Shown here: in pieces, positions 1 through 8,569 of the stretch
Numbering within the stretch: the first letter of the stretch is position 1
How the letters are laid out: every line of letters starts with the position of its first letter
Made by a program: the position numbers and the translations under genes
The notes under the pieces: model-generated
Told to the model about the DNA's origin: nothing
What the model saw: the letters and a program-made list of their open reading frames with translations, nothing else
Databases searched by the model: none
Origin: a virus
Length of the DNA: 32,173 nucleotides
Virus record (IMG/VR): IMGVR_UViG_3300047365_000103
Location: 1-32,173 of that record
Strand: one strand, 5' to 3'

Positions 1-825
1 AAAGGTGATGGAACTGGTGGAAGAATATCTGTTGTGGTTGACGGTGGTCGTATCGTCTCTGCTACTGTAACTTCTGGTGGTGCCAACTATTCCTTTGGTA
101 AAGTCATCATTGATGAGATTAACGGTATCGGTGCTGGTACTGGATCTGGTGGTGCTATCGACGTTATCATTCCTCCGAAAGGTGGACACGGTTCAGGTCC
201 CCAAATTGAATTGGGTGGGTTCCGTACTATGATCAACACTAAGTTCACATACGATGAAGGTTCTGGAGATTTCCCAACTGATAACGATTACAGACGTATC
301 GGTTTGGTTCTGAATCCTCTGAAGTATGGTACTGAAGAATTGGCAGACGCTATTACTTTGTCTGCTACTAACGCTGTGATTTTCGCGCCAGATTTCACAG
401 GTTCATTTAATACTGACGAAATTATTACTCAAACTCGTACTGTTGGTGGTCAACAAGTGACTGCTAGAGGTCGAGTTGTATCTTGGAACTCAACAACAAA
501 AGTTCTTAAGTATTACCAAAACAGAGTTGACGGTATCTTCCCTGAAATCTCTGGTAATAAAACAGTCTTTGATGGTGGTAACACCGTTGTTGGTTCAGGT
601 TCTGGTACTTCTGCCGACCCTGATATTAACTTCCCTATCGTACCTGGTGAAGCAACTCGTGTTATTAATAACACTGAGTATGACTTAGGTATGTCTTTCA
701 CTTCTGGTTACGCCAAATCCGAGGTGAAAAAGGACTCTGGAAAAGTCATCTACATAGACAATAGGAGAGCAATCTCCCGTGCTGGCGACCAAATTGAAGA
801 CATTAAGATCGTAGTAGAGTTCTAA
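1..825 (+). CDS. 8: Baseplate wedge protein gp8, C-terminal part (5' end outside window)
   Basis: The reading frame is open from base 1 without a convincing start, so the gene begins upstream; about 274 residues are visible. The C-terminus contains GKVIYIDNRRAISR and ends in DIKIVVEF, a closing pattern I associate with T4-type gp8 of cyanophages. gp8 is a structural subunit of the baseplate wedge. The visible part is Gly/Thr/Ser-rich and beta-like, with GSG-type turns. Around residues 128-190 it carries a module (GSFNTDEI, then VVSWNSTTKVL, then GIFPE) that recurs in the next gene and in gp14. It lies 4 bases upstream of a giant virion protein, as expected for a baseplate operon. The gp8 name rests on the C-terminal motif and position; another baseplate wedge subunit is the alternative. 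Confidence 0.62.
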   Translation, partial: KGDGTGGRISVVVDGGRIVSATVTSGGANYSFGKVIIDEINGIGAGTGSGGAIDVIIPPKGGHGSGPQIELGGFRTMINTKFTYDEGSGDFPTDNDYRRIGLVLNPLKYGTEELADAITLSATNAVIFAPDFTGSFNTDEIITQTRTVGGQQVTARGRVVSWNSTTKVLKYYQNRVDGIFPEISGNKTVFDGGNTVVGSGSGTSADPDINFPIVPGEATRVINNTEYDLGMSFTSGYAKSEVKKDSGKVIYIDNRRAISRAGDQIEDIKIVVEF

Positions 826-829
826 ACCA

Positions 830-3800
830 ATGCCTCAGAATACCAATCTGAATATCGCTCCTTATTTCGATGATTTCGATAAGGCGAATAATTTTTACCG
901 AGTGCTGTTCCGCCCTGGGTACCCTATCCAAGCTCGTGAACTAACGACGCTTCAATCTCTGATGCAAAATCAGGTTGAGTCGTTTGGTACGCATATGTTT
1001 AAGGATGGCAGTATGGTCATCCCTGGTCAGATTGGTTATGACCTTGATGCTAAAGCAGTTATCCTCCAAGGATCATTCTTGGGTGCAGACGTTGAACAAT
1101 ATAGACAACAAATTACTGGTAAAATTATTGAAGGTCTTACCACTGGTATCAAAGCAAAAGTTATATTCAGTATTTCTTCTACTACATCTGAGCGTGGTTA
1201 TATTACATTATACGTTAAGTATCTAACATCTGGTGGTTCAGATTCAGATACAAGAGAGTTTGTTGATAACGAACAGTTGATTTGTGCTTCTGAGATTACT
1301 TATGGTAACTCTCTGATTGAGATCGGCACTCCTTTCTCTCAGTTGCTTCCTACTAACTCTACTGCTGTAGGTTCTACTGCTAGTATTGCTAATGGTGTTT
1401 ACTTTATTAGAGGACACTTTGTAGATGTTCTTGAACAGACTATCATTCTTGATCAATATGCAAACAATCCTTCTTATAGGATTGGTCTAGAAATTTTCGA
1501 ATCTATTGTTACTCCAGAAGATGATCCAAATCTAAACGATAATGCTACTGGTACTTCCAACTATTCTGCTCCTGGTGCTCACAGATTTAGGATCAGAACC
1601 AGTCTAGTTAAAAAAGTTATCGATGATGATACTGATAAAAACTTCATCGAACTTTTAAGAATTAATAAATCTCAGATTGAAAGTTTTGTAGAAAGATCTG
1701 CATATAACGAACTTGCAAAAGAACTTGCTAGAAGAACATTTGACGAGTCTGGTGATTATACTGTTCGTGATTTTGATGTAAGAGTTAGAGAACATTATAA
1801 TGATGGTTCTAATGGTGGTGTATATCTTCCTGGAGAGACTTCACCTCAAGGTAATAATGCATCTACTGCACACTATGCTGTAGAGATTGGACCTGGTAAA
1901 GCATACGTTAAGGGTTACGAATCAGAAACTCTGGTTCCTAGTTTCATTGACTTGATCAAACCAAGAGAAACTCTTGCATTACAGAACTCAATCATCCCGT
2001 TTGAGTTGGGTCAGTATATGTTGATGAATAATGTACAGGGGTCCCCTATCATCAACGGTAATAATATTACTGCCAACTATCAAGTTATTGAGTTTAGAGA
2101 TCAAGCACAAAGTAATAACCTTTCCAGTAATGGTCAGATTGTTGCACTTGGTCGTATTGCTGCATATGAATATCATAGTGGTACTAATGTAACTTCTACA
2201 GCAACAGTTTTTAAAGCATATATTTTTGACTTACAACCTCTAACAATCTTTAAAACAGATGCTGCAGTCACACTTACTCAAGGACACGTTATTAGAGGTA
2301 GAACTTCTAGGGCAAAAGCATTTGTTGAAGGCGATGTATCAGGTGGTTCAGTATTCAACGTTTACCAAGTTTATGGTTCATTCCGAAATGGGGAGATTCT
2401 TGAGCGTGATGGTATTGAAATCGGTACTCTAAACGACCATTTCTCATTCCAAGTTACCGATGCACGTTCAATGATCGGTAGAGATCCAGATACAAACAAC
2501 ATTAGATTTGCTGGAGACCTCATCAACGATGCTCAGGTTGTTATTCTTGGTACAAACTTTAATGTAAGTTCTGCGGGTGCTACTGGTACGTTAACTGGTA
2601 CACAATCTAACTTCACATTAGACATCAGACCAAATGACATCTTTACTCAGAACGGAGTAAACGCTCTGTTCGCTGATAGAATTAGCACTGTTTCAGGTAA
2701 TATCGATAATAAGATTACAACTGCTACTACTGCTACCTACTCTGGTAACAATATTCCAGCAGGGGATTATGGATTCTTAGTTAGATTGCGTCCTCAGATT
2801 TATGATAGAGAGACTGCTGATCTTATGATCGAGATGCCAAAAGAATCGATCAATAATATTAGTGATGAATCTGCTATTGTTGCACGTTCTTTTGACGACA
2901 TCACAGTTACTGGTGCTAATGACTTTACGATTTCTTTACCTGCTGATGAACAGTTCCTTGCATATGATAAGGATCACTATCAGTTAGTATCTCTTGCACC
3001 TACCCCAGGTACACTGATTGACATCGAATCAAATCTTGCATTTAACACAACTGGTACTCCAAGAACATCATTGACTGTTTCTGGTTTAACTGGTGTTACA
3101 TCTTGTCGTTTGATTGCTTCTATCTCTAAAAACCAAGCAGAGAAGAAGTTGAAGAATGCTACTCAGATGGAAGTTATGAAGGTTGAGAGAACCACTAACT
3201 CATCTGATGCTGTTAAGTATGGTCTTACATATGGTTCATTGTTTGGAACTCGTATTGAAGACGAAGAGATTTCACTTGGATCTACTGACGTTTATAACGT
3301 TCACGCCATCTATGAATCATCAGACGATAATGCTGCTATAATTCCTAACCTTCAAATGCAAGATGCAACCATCTTCAAAGAAGGTACTATTATTGAAGGT
3401 CAGACATCTAAAGCAAAAGGGCGTGTTGTAAACTTCAACGCTGTTTCATACGTCTGCCATTTTGTATATGAAAACGATACATTCTTCCAGTTAGGTGAAA
3501 CTATTCGTGGTTTTGATGCTAACGATGAAGTTATCTCTGGTCTTTCAAATGATGCAGAAGGATCTATCGATAATGGTTCTAGAAATATTACTACAGATTT
3601 CTTCCTTGATGCTAACCAGAAAGGTCACTTCTACGATATTTCTAAACTTGTTAGGTATGCATCATCAACTAAACCTCTTAGAAAGTTGATGATTGTGTTT
3701 GATAGATTCACTCACGAAGCAACGGGTGACTATTTTGCTGCTCAATCTTATGTTGGTATTGACTATGGTAGGATTCCTTCTGTAACTCTTGACGGTGAAA

Positions 3801-6800
3801 CAAGAGAACTTAGAGATGTTCTTGACTTTAGACCTGCCGTTACTCCTGTTCTTTCAGGATCTGGTACTGTAGGTTCACCATACTATGTAAACTGTGCATC
3901 ACTCGACTTTAAAGATAGAGGATTCTCTTCTGGTGGTGTTGCAAATAATGCTACGGTCATTGATATTCCAAAACCTGAGTCAGATTTTCGTTGTGACTAT
4001 GACTACTACCTTGGTAGAGTTGACAAATTATTCCTAACTGACCAGCAAGAGTTTAAGATTGCCAGAGGTATTTCTGGTGAGAACCAAGAACTTCCAGGTG
4101 ATATGGATAATGCAATGCTAATGGCAACATTCTTCCATAAACCATATGGTTATAGTCCTGCAGATGTAAGAATTTCTAGAGAAAACAACCGACGTTTCAC
4201 AATGCGTGACATCGGTAGAATTGAAAAGAGAGTTGATAACCTTGAGTATTACACATCTCTAAACCTTCTTGAGATGGAAACTGCATCATTCTCTGTTAAG
4301 GATGCTGATGGTTTTGATAAATTCAAGAATGGATTCTTAGTTGATAACTTTACATCATTCGATTCTGCTCAAACTAGACACGAAGACTTTGCTTGTGCTC
4401 TGGACTTCTCTGAAGGTATCTTGAGAGCGTCTCATTATACAACAAACGTTGCTCTTGAGTATAACGAAGTTGCATCTAATGCTGTTACTAACCATAGTGT
4501 TGGTACACTGACTCTCCCATATAACGAAATTCAGTTTATTGTTCAACCTTATGCATCACGAGTTGAGAATGTAAACCCATTCAACGTGTTTGCTTACATC
4601 GGTAGATTGGATCTATTCCCATCATCTGACGACTGGGTAGCAGAAGAGAGAGAACCAGATAGAGTTGTGAACATTGAAGGTGACTTTACTGCACAGGTTC
4701 AAGCACTTGGTGGTGACACCAACACAGGTTTTGTTCCTACACAGTGGAACTCTTGGAGAACTAACTGGTCTTCCAGTAACAGTTCTTCTTCATCTCAGTT
4801 TATGAGAAGAGGTTCTTGGCCGTTTATCAGAAGAATTAACACTAACACCACAAATACTGTTAGTAACCAATCTAGATCTGGTCTTAGAACTAACGTTGTT
4901 CCTAGAATTGATCGCCAATCTCTTGGTGATAGAGTTATTGAGCGTACAGTTATTCCTTTCATTAGATCAAGAAATATTGCATTTAAGATCCAGCGTCTGA
5001 AACCAAACACCAGATTCTATGCTTTCATCGATAACGTTAATGTTAATTTCTACACAACGCCTCGATTGATTGAAGTTATTAAGAATCCTATTGATGATAC
5101 AAGAACAAACAATACACCTTTCGTTGTTGGAGAGACAGTAGTTGGTCAGTCATCTGATTGTCATCTCAAGTTGATGGATCCTAACACTGGTTTTGATGAT
5201 GATCTAAACCCATTTGATTCTAGTGAACTTCCTAGTTCCTATGCATCAACTACACCTCTCCTTAATATCGACACTAAAATTATGTCGGAGACAGTTGCAG
5301 GTGCTTACTATGGTAACCCTCTAGAGGGTGAGATCCTTGTCGGTCAAACATCTGGTGCTCGTGCTGTTGTTAAGACTAAGCGTCTTGTTGCTAACACCAA
5401 CGGTGACCTTGAAGGTATTATGTGGATTCCTAATCCTGGTGTTGACACCAACCCAAGATTTGCTACAGGTACACGTGTTATCCGTCTTACAACTTCATCA
5501 ACTGACTCTAGAGTTCCTGGTCAGGTTGACTCTGCTGCATCTGCTAACTACGTTGCATCTGGTGTCATCGAGACTAAGCAGACAACTATTCTTGCTGTTA
5601 GAAACGCCGATGTTGTTAGAGATACTGTTACTCAAGGTAGAACCGTTAACAGTTCAAGTACATCAACAAGAGACACAGGTTGGTACGACCCTCTTGCTCA
5701 GTCCTTCTTGGTTGAGTCTAAAGGTGGTGCATTTATAACTGGTGCTGACTTGTACTTTAATACTAAGGATGAGAGAATCCCAGTATCTGTACAGGTTAGA
5801 GAGATGGCAAATGGTTATCCAACCACTAAAGTTCTTGCATTCTCTGATGTTACACTTCTTCCTTCACAGATTAATCTATCTGAAAACGGAACAGTTTCTA
5901 CTAGATTTACATTCTCGTCACCAATCTATGTGACAGAGAATAGAGAATATTGTTTGGTTGTTCTTTCTGACTCCAACGAATATAAACTCTGGATTTCCAG
6001 AATGGGTGAAGATGATATTACAAACGATAGAACGATCTCTGAGCAACCATATGCAGGTGTGCTCTTTAAATCACAGAACGCTTCTACTTGGACTGCTGAC
6101 CAGTATGAGGATCTTAAGTTTATCCTTCATAAGGCAGAGTTTACAGCAAACTCAACTGGTACTGCTGTATTCAATAACTCTCAACTTGCTATTGGTAATG
6201 GTGGTATTAGCAGATTGCGTCACAATCCTATTGAAACACTGAAACCACAACTTAAGATTATTCTTTCTGATCACGTTGCTAACTTTACTATCGGTGCTGA
6301 AATTACTCAGACTGATACTAACCCAGTTCCTTCTGCGATCGTTAGAGAAGTTGTTCAAGGTATCTCAGGTTCATCTAACTCTTATATTATTGTTGATGAT
6401 GTTCAGGGTGAATTTAGAGAAGGTGTTGCATCTGGTGCAAATTACATCTATAGATTGGTTTCATCTAGATCTATTGCTAACATCACTCTGACTGGTGTAA
6501 CAGGTACATTCACAGTTAACGAACCAATCGTTAATGGTACTGGTGCATCTGGTATGGTTACCGCTTGGAACGCAGGTTCAGGACTCTTAACAGTTAAGTC
6601 TGTCACGGGTACATTTGCTCCTGCTGATCCTATCACTCAAACAATCGCCTCTCAGACAACTGGTTCTGGTACGATTGGTTCTGGTGGTGTGGCATCAAGT
6701 GGTGATGACATCAATGATTATGCTTCTGCTCCTATCTCATACTTCAACAAAGCAACTGAGGTTACTATTCATCACGCTAACCACTGTATGCACGACGTTG

Positions 6801-8041
6801 CTAACAACGTGAAGATTGAAGGATGTATCTCAGAAGTTGCTCCTACAATTATTGACTCTGCATACCATACAAACGGTATCACTGCCTCTGACGGTGTGTC
6901 TGGTACATTCCAGTTACACGTTGCTGATGCATCTGCATTCCACCCACTTATCAATGGTTCTGCAGTTTCTACTAGTAACCCTGGATATATCATTCTTCGT
7001 GATCCTGAAATTGGACAGAAACATTTTGAGATTGTCCAATACAATGGCATCTCTTCAGATGGTAAGATTCTAACTCTACCTTCTGGTTCTCGTGGTCAAG
7101 CAGGAACTGCTGCTCTGGTTCACAATGCCAGCACGATTGTTGAATGTTACAACCTTGATGGTATTCCATTAGTAGAAATCAACAAACTTCATACCCAGAT
7201 TGGTTCACCCACACTTGATACTTACAAGATTGCAGTTACATCTGTTTCTAGCAATGGTATTAGAAATGGTGGATCAAGAGTTACATCAACACAGAATATA
7301 CAGTTTGAACAGTTCTATCCTCAAATTCAGATGACTGTTTATCCTGAGACTGATGTTGATCCTAGAATTAACGTTGTATCTGCAACTTCTCTCTTGGATG
7401 GTAACAATACAAACGAAGCATCATTCATTAATGATGGTGTTTATATCGACTGTATTGCTAACGAAGACAACTACCTTGGATTCCCCAAGATGGTTTGTTC
7501 ACAAGTTAATGAAGATGCCAAACTATCTGGTTCTAAGTCACTCAACTTCCAGTTGTTGATGAGTACAACTAACAAAAACTTGTCACCAATCGTTGACCGT
7601 GATCGTTGTTCACTCATTACAACATCTAATAGAATTAATCAGATTGCTGCTTCTAATTCTAATGCTGAAGATAGAACAGGTGATCTAAACTCAGCAGTGT
7701 ATATTTCTAAGGTTATGAACCTGCTTCAACCTGCCAACTCCTTGAGAGTTTCATTTGAAGCGTGGAGACACCCAGATACCGAGATCCACGTGATGTACAG
7801 GACAATGCCTGTTGGTACATCATTAACGTTTGATGAGATCGGTTATACATATTTTAACGGAAACGGTAAAGAAGACAAAACTGTCGCTAAGACAGAAGGC
7901 ATTCTATATCGTGACCTCGAATATACGTTCGAAGGAACCGAGTTTAGTTCTGCACAGATCAAAATTATTATGACCTCTAGGAACCAAGCATACGTTCCTG
8001 AACTCAAAAACCTTCGTGTTATGGCATTAAGTGACCTCTGA
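830..8041 (+). CDS. Giant virion structural protein with DUF4815-like N-terminus (baseplate/tail periphery)
   Basis: A 2403-residue protein. The N-terminus has the pattern PYFDDFDKANNFYRVLFRPG followed by QARELTTLQSLMQNQVESFG and FKDGSMVIPG, which I recognise as the phage DUF4815 family; such proteins are annotated as structural in T4-like cyanophages, sometimes in the gp10 position. Later landmarks are a Ser/Asn-rich linker near residues 1310-1350, a segment with NIAFKIQRLKPNTRFYAF near 1380-1400, and DPLAQSFLV near 1620, typical of large phage tail proteins. At least six copies of a GE.I.G.TS-type beta module are scattered between nt 2278 and 6655, and one RG-type module lies at 6888-7190. 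The start ATG is 5 bases after the gp8 stop, with no clear ribosome site, so translational coupling is likely. A virion role is well supported; the exact place in the baseplate is inferred. Confidence 0.8.
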   Translation: MPQNTNLNIAPYFDDFDKANNFYRVLFRPGYPIQARELTTLQSLMQNQVESFGTHMFKDGSMVIPGQIGYDLDAKAVILQGSFLGADVEQYRQQITGKIIEGLTTGIKAKVIFSISSTTSERGYITLYVKYLTSGGSDSDTREFVDNEQLICASEITYGNSLIEIGTPFSQLLPTNSTAVGSTASIANGVYFIRGHFVDVLEQTIILDQYANNPSYRIGLEIFESIVTPEDDPNLNDNATGTSNYSAPGAHRFRIRTSLVKKVIDDDTDKNFIELLRINKSQIESFVERSAYNELAKELARRTFDESGDYTVRDFDVRVREHYNDGSNGGVYLPGETSPQGNNASTAHYAVEIGPGKAYVKGYESETLVPSFIDLIKPRETLALQNSIIPFELGQYMLMNNVQGSPIINGNNITANYQVIEFRDQAQSNNLSSNGQIVALGRIAAYEYHSGTNVTSTATVFKAYIFDLQPLTIFKTDAAVTLTQGHVIRGRTSRAKAFVEGDVSGGSVFNVYQVYGSFRNGEILERDGIEIGTLNDHFSFQVTDARSMIGRDPDTNNIRFAGDLINDAQVVILGTNFNVSSAGATGTLTGTQSNFTLDIRPNDIFTQNGVNALFADRISTVSGNIDNKITTATTATYSGNNIPAGDYGFLVRLRPQIYDRETADLMIEMPKESINNISDESAIVARSFDDITVTGANDFTISLPADEQFLAYDKDHYQLVSLAPTPGTLIDIESNLAFNTTGTPRTSLTVSGLTGVTSCRLIASISKNQAEKKLKNATQMEVMKVERTTNSSDAVKYGLTYGSLFGTRIEDEEISLGSTDVYNVHAIYESSDDNAAIIPNLQMQDATIFKEGTIIEGQTSKAKGRVVNFNAVSYVCHFVYENDTFFQLGETIRGFDANDEVISGLSNDAEGSIDNGSRNITTDFFLDANQKGHFYDISKLVRYASSTKPLRKLMIVFDRFTHEATGDYFAAQSYVGIDYGRIPSVTLDGETRELRDVLDFRPAVTPVLSGSGTVGSPYYVNCASLDFKDRGFSSGGVANNATVIDIPKPESDFRCDYDYYLGRVDKLFLTDQQEFKIARGISGENQELPGDMDNAMLMATFFHKPYGYSPADVRISRENNRRFTMRDIGRIEKRVDNLEYYTSLNLLEMETASFSVKDADGFDKFKNGFLVDNFTSFDSAQTRHEDFACALDFSEGILRASHYTTNVALEYNEVASNAVTNHSVGTLTLPYNEIQFIVQPYASRVENVNPFNVFAYIGRLDLFPSSDDWVAEEREPDRVVNIEGDFTAQVQALGGDTNTGFVPTQWNSWRTNWSSSNSSSSSQFMRRGSWPFIRRINTNTTNTVSNQSRSGLRTNVVPRIDRQSLGDRVIERTVIPFIRSRNIAFKIQRLKPNTRFYAFIDNVNVNFYTTPRLIEVIKNPIDDTRTNNTPFVVGETVVGQSSDCHLKLMDPNTGFDDDLNPFDSSELPSSYASTTPLLNIDTKIMSETVAGAYYGNPLEGEILVGQTSGARAVVKTKRLVANTNGDLEGIMWIPNPGVDTNPRFATGTRVIRLTTSSTDSRVPGQVDSAASANYVASGVIETKQTTILAVRNADVVRDTVTQGRTVNSSSTSTRDTGWYDPLAQSFLVESKGGAFITGADLYFNTKDERIPVSVQVREMANGYPTTKVLAFSDVTLLPSQINLSENGTVSTRFTFSSPIYVTENREYCLVVLSDSNEYKLWISRMGEDDITNDRTISEQPYAGVLFKSQNASTWTADQYEDLKFILHKAEFTANSTGTAVFNNSQLAIGNGGISRLRHNPIETLKPQLKIILSDHVANFTIGAEITQTDTNPVPSAIVREVVQGISGSSNSYIIVDDVQGEFREGVASGANYIYRLVSSRSIANITLTGVTGTFTVNEPIVNGTGASGMVTAWNAGSGLLTVKSVTGTFAPADPITQTIASQTTGSGTIGSGGVASSGDDINDYASAPISYFNKATEVTIHHANHCMHDVANNVKIEGCISEVAPTIIDSAYHTNGITASDGVSGTFQLHVADASAFHPLINGSAVSTSNPGYIILRDPEIGQKHFEIVQYNGISSDGKILTLPSGSRGQAGTAALVHNASTIVECYNLDGIPLVEINKLHTQIGSPTLDTYKIAVTSVSSNGIRNGGSRVTSTQNIQFEQFYPQIQMTVYPETDVDPRINVVSATSLLDGNNTNEASFINDGVYIDCIANEDNYLGFPKMVCSQVNEDAKLSGSKSLNFQLLMSTTNKNLSPIVDRDRCSLITTSNRINQIAASNSNAEDRTGDLNSAVYISKVMNLLQPANSLRVSFEAWRHPDTEIHVMYRTMPVGTSLTFDEIGYTYFNGNGKEDKTVAKTEGILYRDLEYTFEGTEFSSAQIKIIMTSRNQAYVPELKNLRVMALSDL

Positions 8042-8252
8042 TTACATTCCCGTTAAAGGACATCCCGATTTAGTTCGGGATTCCGATACCAACGCTGTCC
8101 TAAATATGAAACCCACACCTCCTGGGAACGCTGCTAAGAAGCGTAAAATGAGTGCTGAAACCCTCGATAACTTGAAATCTGACGTAGATGTGTTAAAATC
8201 AGATATGTCGGAAATCAAATCCTTACTGAAAACATTATTGGAGAAAAATTAA
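8031..8252 (+). CDS. Small helical protein with SDYIPVKGH N-terminus, unknown function
   Basis: A 73-residue protein starting at a GTG that overlaps the end of the giant virion gene by 11 bases. The N-terminus TSDYIPVKGHPDLVRD followed by NAVLN resembles a short conserved protein I have seen in T4-like marine phages. The C-terminal half (residues about 40-72) is a heptad-like helix, DNLKSDVDVLKSDMSEIKSL, so a coiled-coil oligomer is likely. The next gene begins within its stop codon (TAATG). Position suggests a minor virion or assembly factor co-translated with the baseplate protein, but no function can be assigned. Confidence 0.75.
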   Translation: MTSDYIPVKGHPDLVRDSDTNAVLNMKPTPPGNAAKKRKMSAETLDNLKSDVDVLKSDMSEIKSLLKTLLEKN

Positions 8253-8479
8253 TGCCTGCAGACCAACCTGAAGTAATTGACCAAGATAAACTTCTTGGTG
8301 ATTTCAAAGATCGCTACAAGCGTCTTATTGAAGACAATCAAAGAATGGCGAAGATGATTCGCGGCAATGAACAGCAAGCACTTAAATTACAAGGTGCTAT
8401 TGAGACTCTAGAATACTGCCTCGGTACAGAGAATGAAGCGGAACCTGCTCCAGAAGTGGATAACGTAGACGCTGCATAA
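8252..8479 (+). CDS. Small coiled-coil protein, unknown function
   Basis: A 75-residue acidic protein whose ATG shares one base with the preceding stop (TAATG), so the two are almost certainly co-translated. Residues about 10-58 form a continuous charged helix (KLLGDFKDRYKRLIEDNQRM and onward), with an acidic tail ending in EVDNVDAA. It has no membrane segment and no cysteine pair. It is the last gene before a strong terminator, ending the baseplate transcription unit. I do not recognise the family; a chaperone or assembly role for the neighbouring large structural proteins is possible but only inferred from position. Confidence 0.72.
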   Translation: MPADQPEVIDQDKLLGDFKDRYKRLIEDNQRMAKMIRGNEQQALKLQGAIETLEYCLGTENEAEPAPEVDNVDAA

Positions 8480-8484
8480 CCTTT

Positions 8485-8505
8485 GGACCCGAAAGGGTCC
8501 TTTTT
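8485..8505 (+). terminator. Rho-independent terminator
   Basis: A perfect 6-bp stem GGACCC/GGGTCC closed by a GAAA tetraloop is followed directly by TTTTT and ATTT. It begins 6 bases after the stop of the preceding gene and ends 9 bases before a late-promoter motif, so it separates the baseplate unit from the tail-fibre unit. Confidence 0.88.
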
Positions 8506-8513
8506 ATTTGCTG

Positions 8514-8521
8514 TATAAATA
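8514..8521 (+). promoter_or_regulatory. Late promoter motif TATAAATA (tail fibre)
   Basis: TATAAATA matches the NATAAATA late promoter described for T4-like cyanophages. It lies just after a terminator and 48 bases upstream of the tail-fibre ATG, in the only intergenic gap of this part of the window. Confidence 0.7.
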
Positions 8522-8540
8522 TCTGAGAGGCAGATTATCT

Positions 8541-8567
8541 CCGTTAACGGATACCACGTGTGTTAAC
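8541..8567 (+). other. Palindromic leader with two GTTAAC sites
   Basis: The tail-fibre 5' leader contains the 10-base palindrome CCGTTAACGG (8541-8550), then CACGTG, then a second GTTAAC at 8562-8567. The two GTTAAC copies can pair as a 6-bp stem with a 13-base loop just upstream of the ATG at 8570. No Shine-Dalgarno sequence is visible in the usual window, so the structure might affect initiation. It could be chance. Confidence 0.3.
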
Positions 8568-8569
8568 CA

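Noticed and set aside
5328-5738. 136-residue Leu-rich + strand ORF
   Set aside because: It is an out-of-frame reading of the giant virion gene; Leu/Val richness comes from shifted Thr/Ser/Gly codons.
8100-8106. CTAAATA motif
   Set aside because: It is inside the 8031 gene, far from the next start, with no gap or hairpin; likely background. A similar chance CTAAATA occurs at about 29400 inside gp21.
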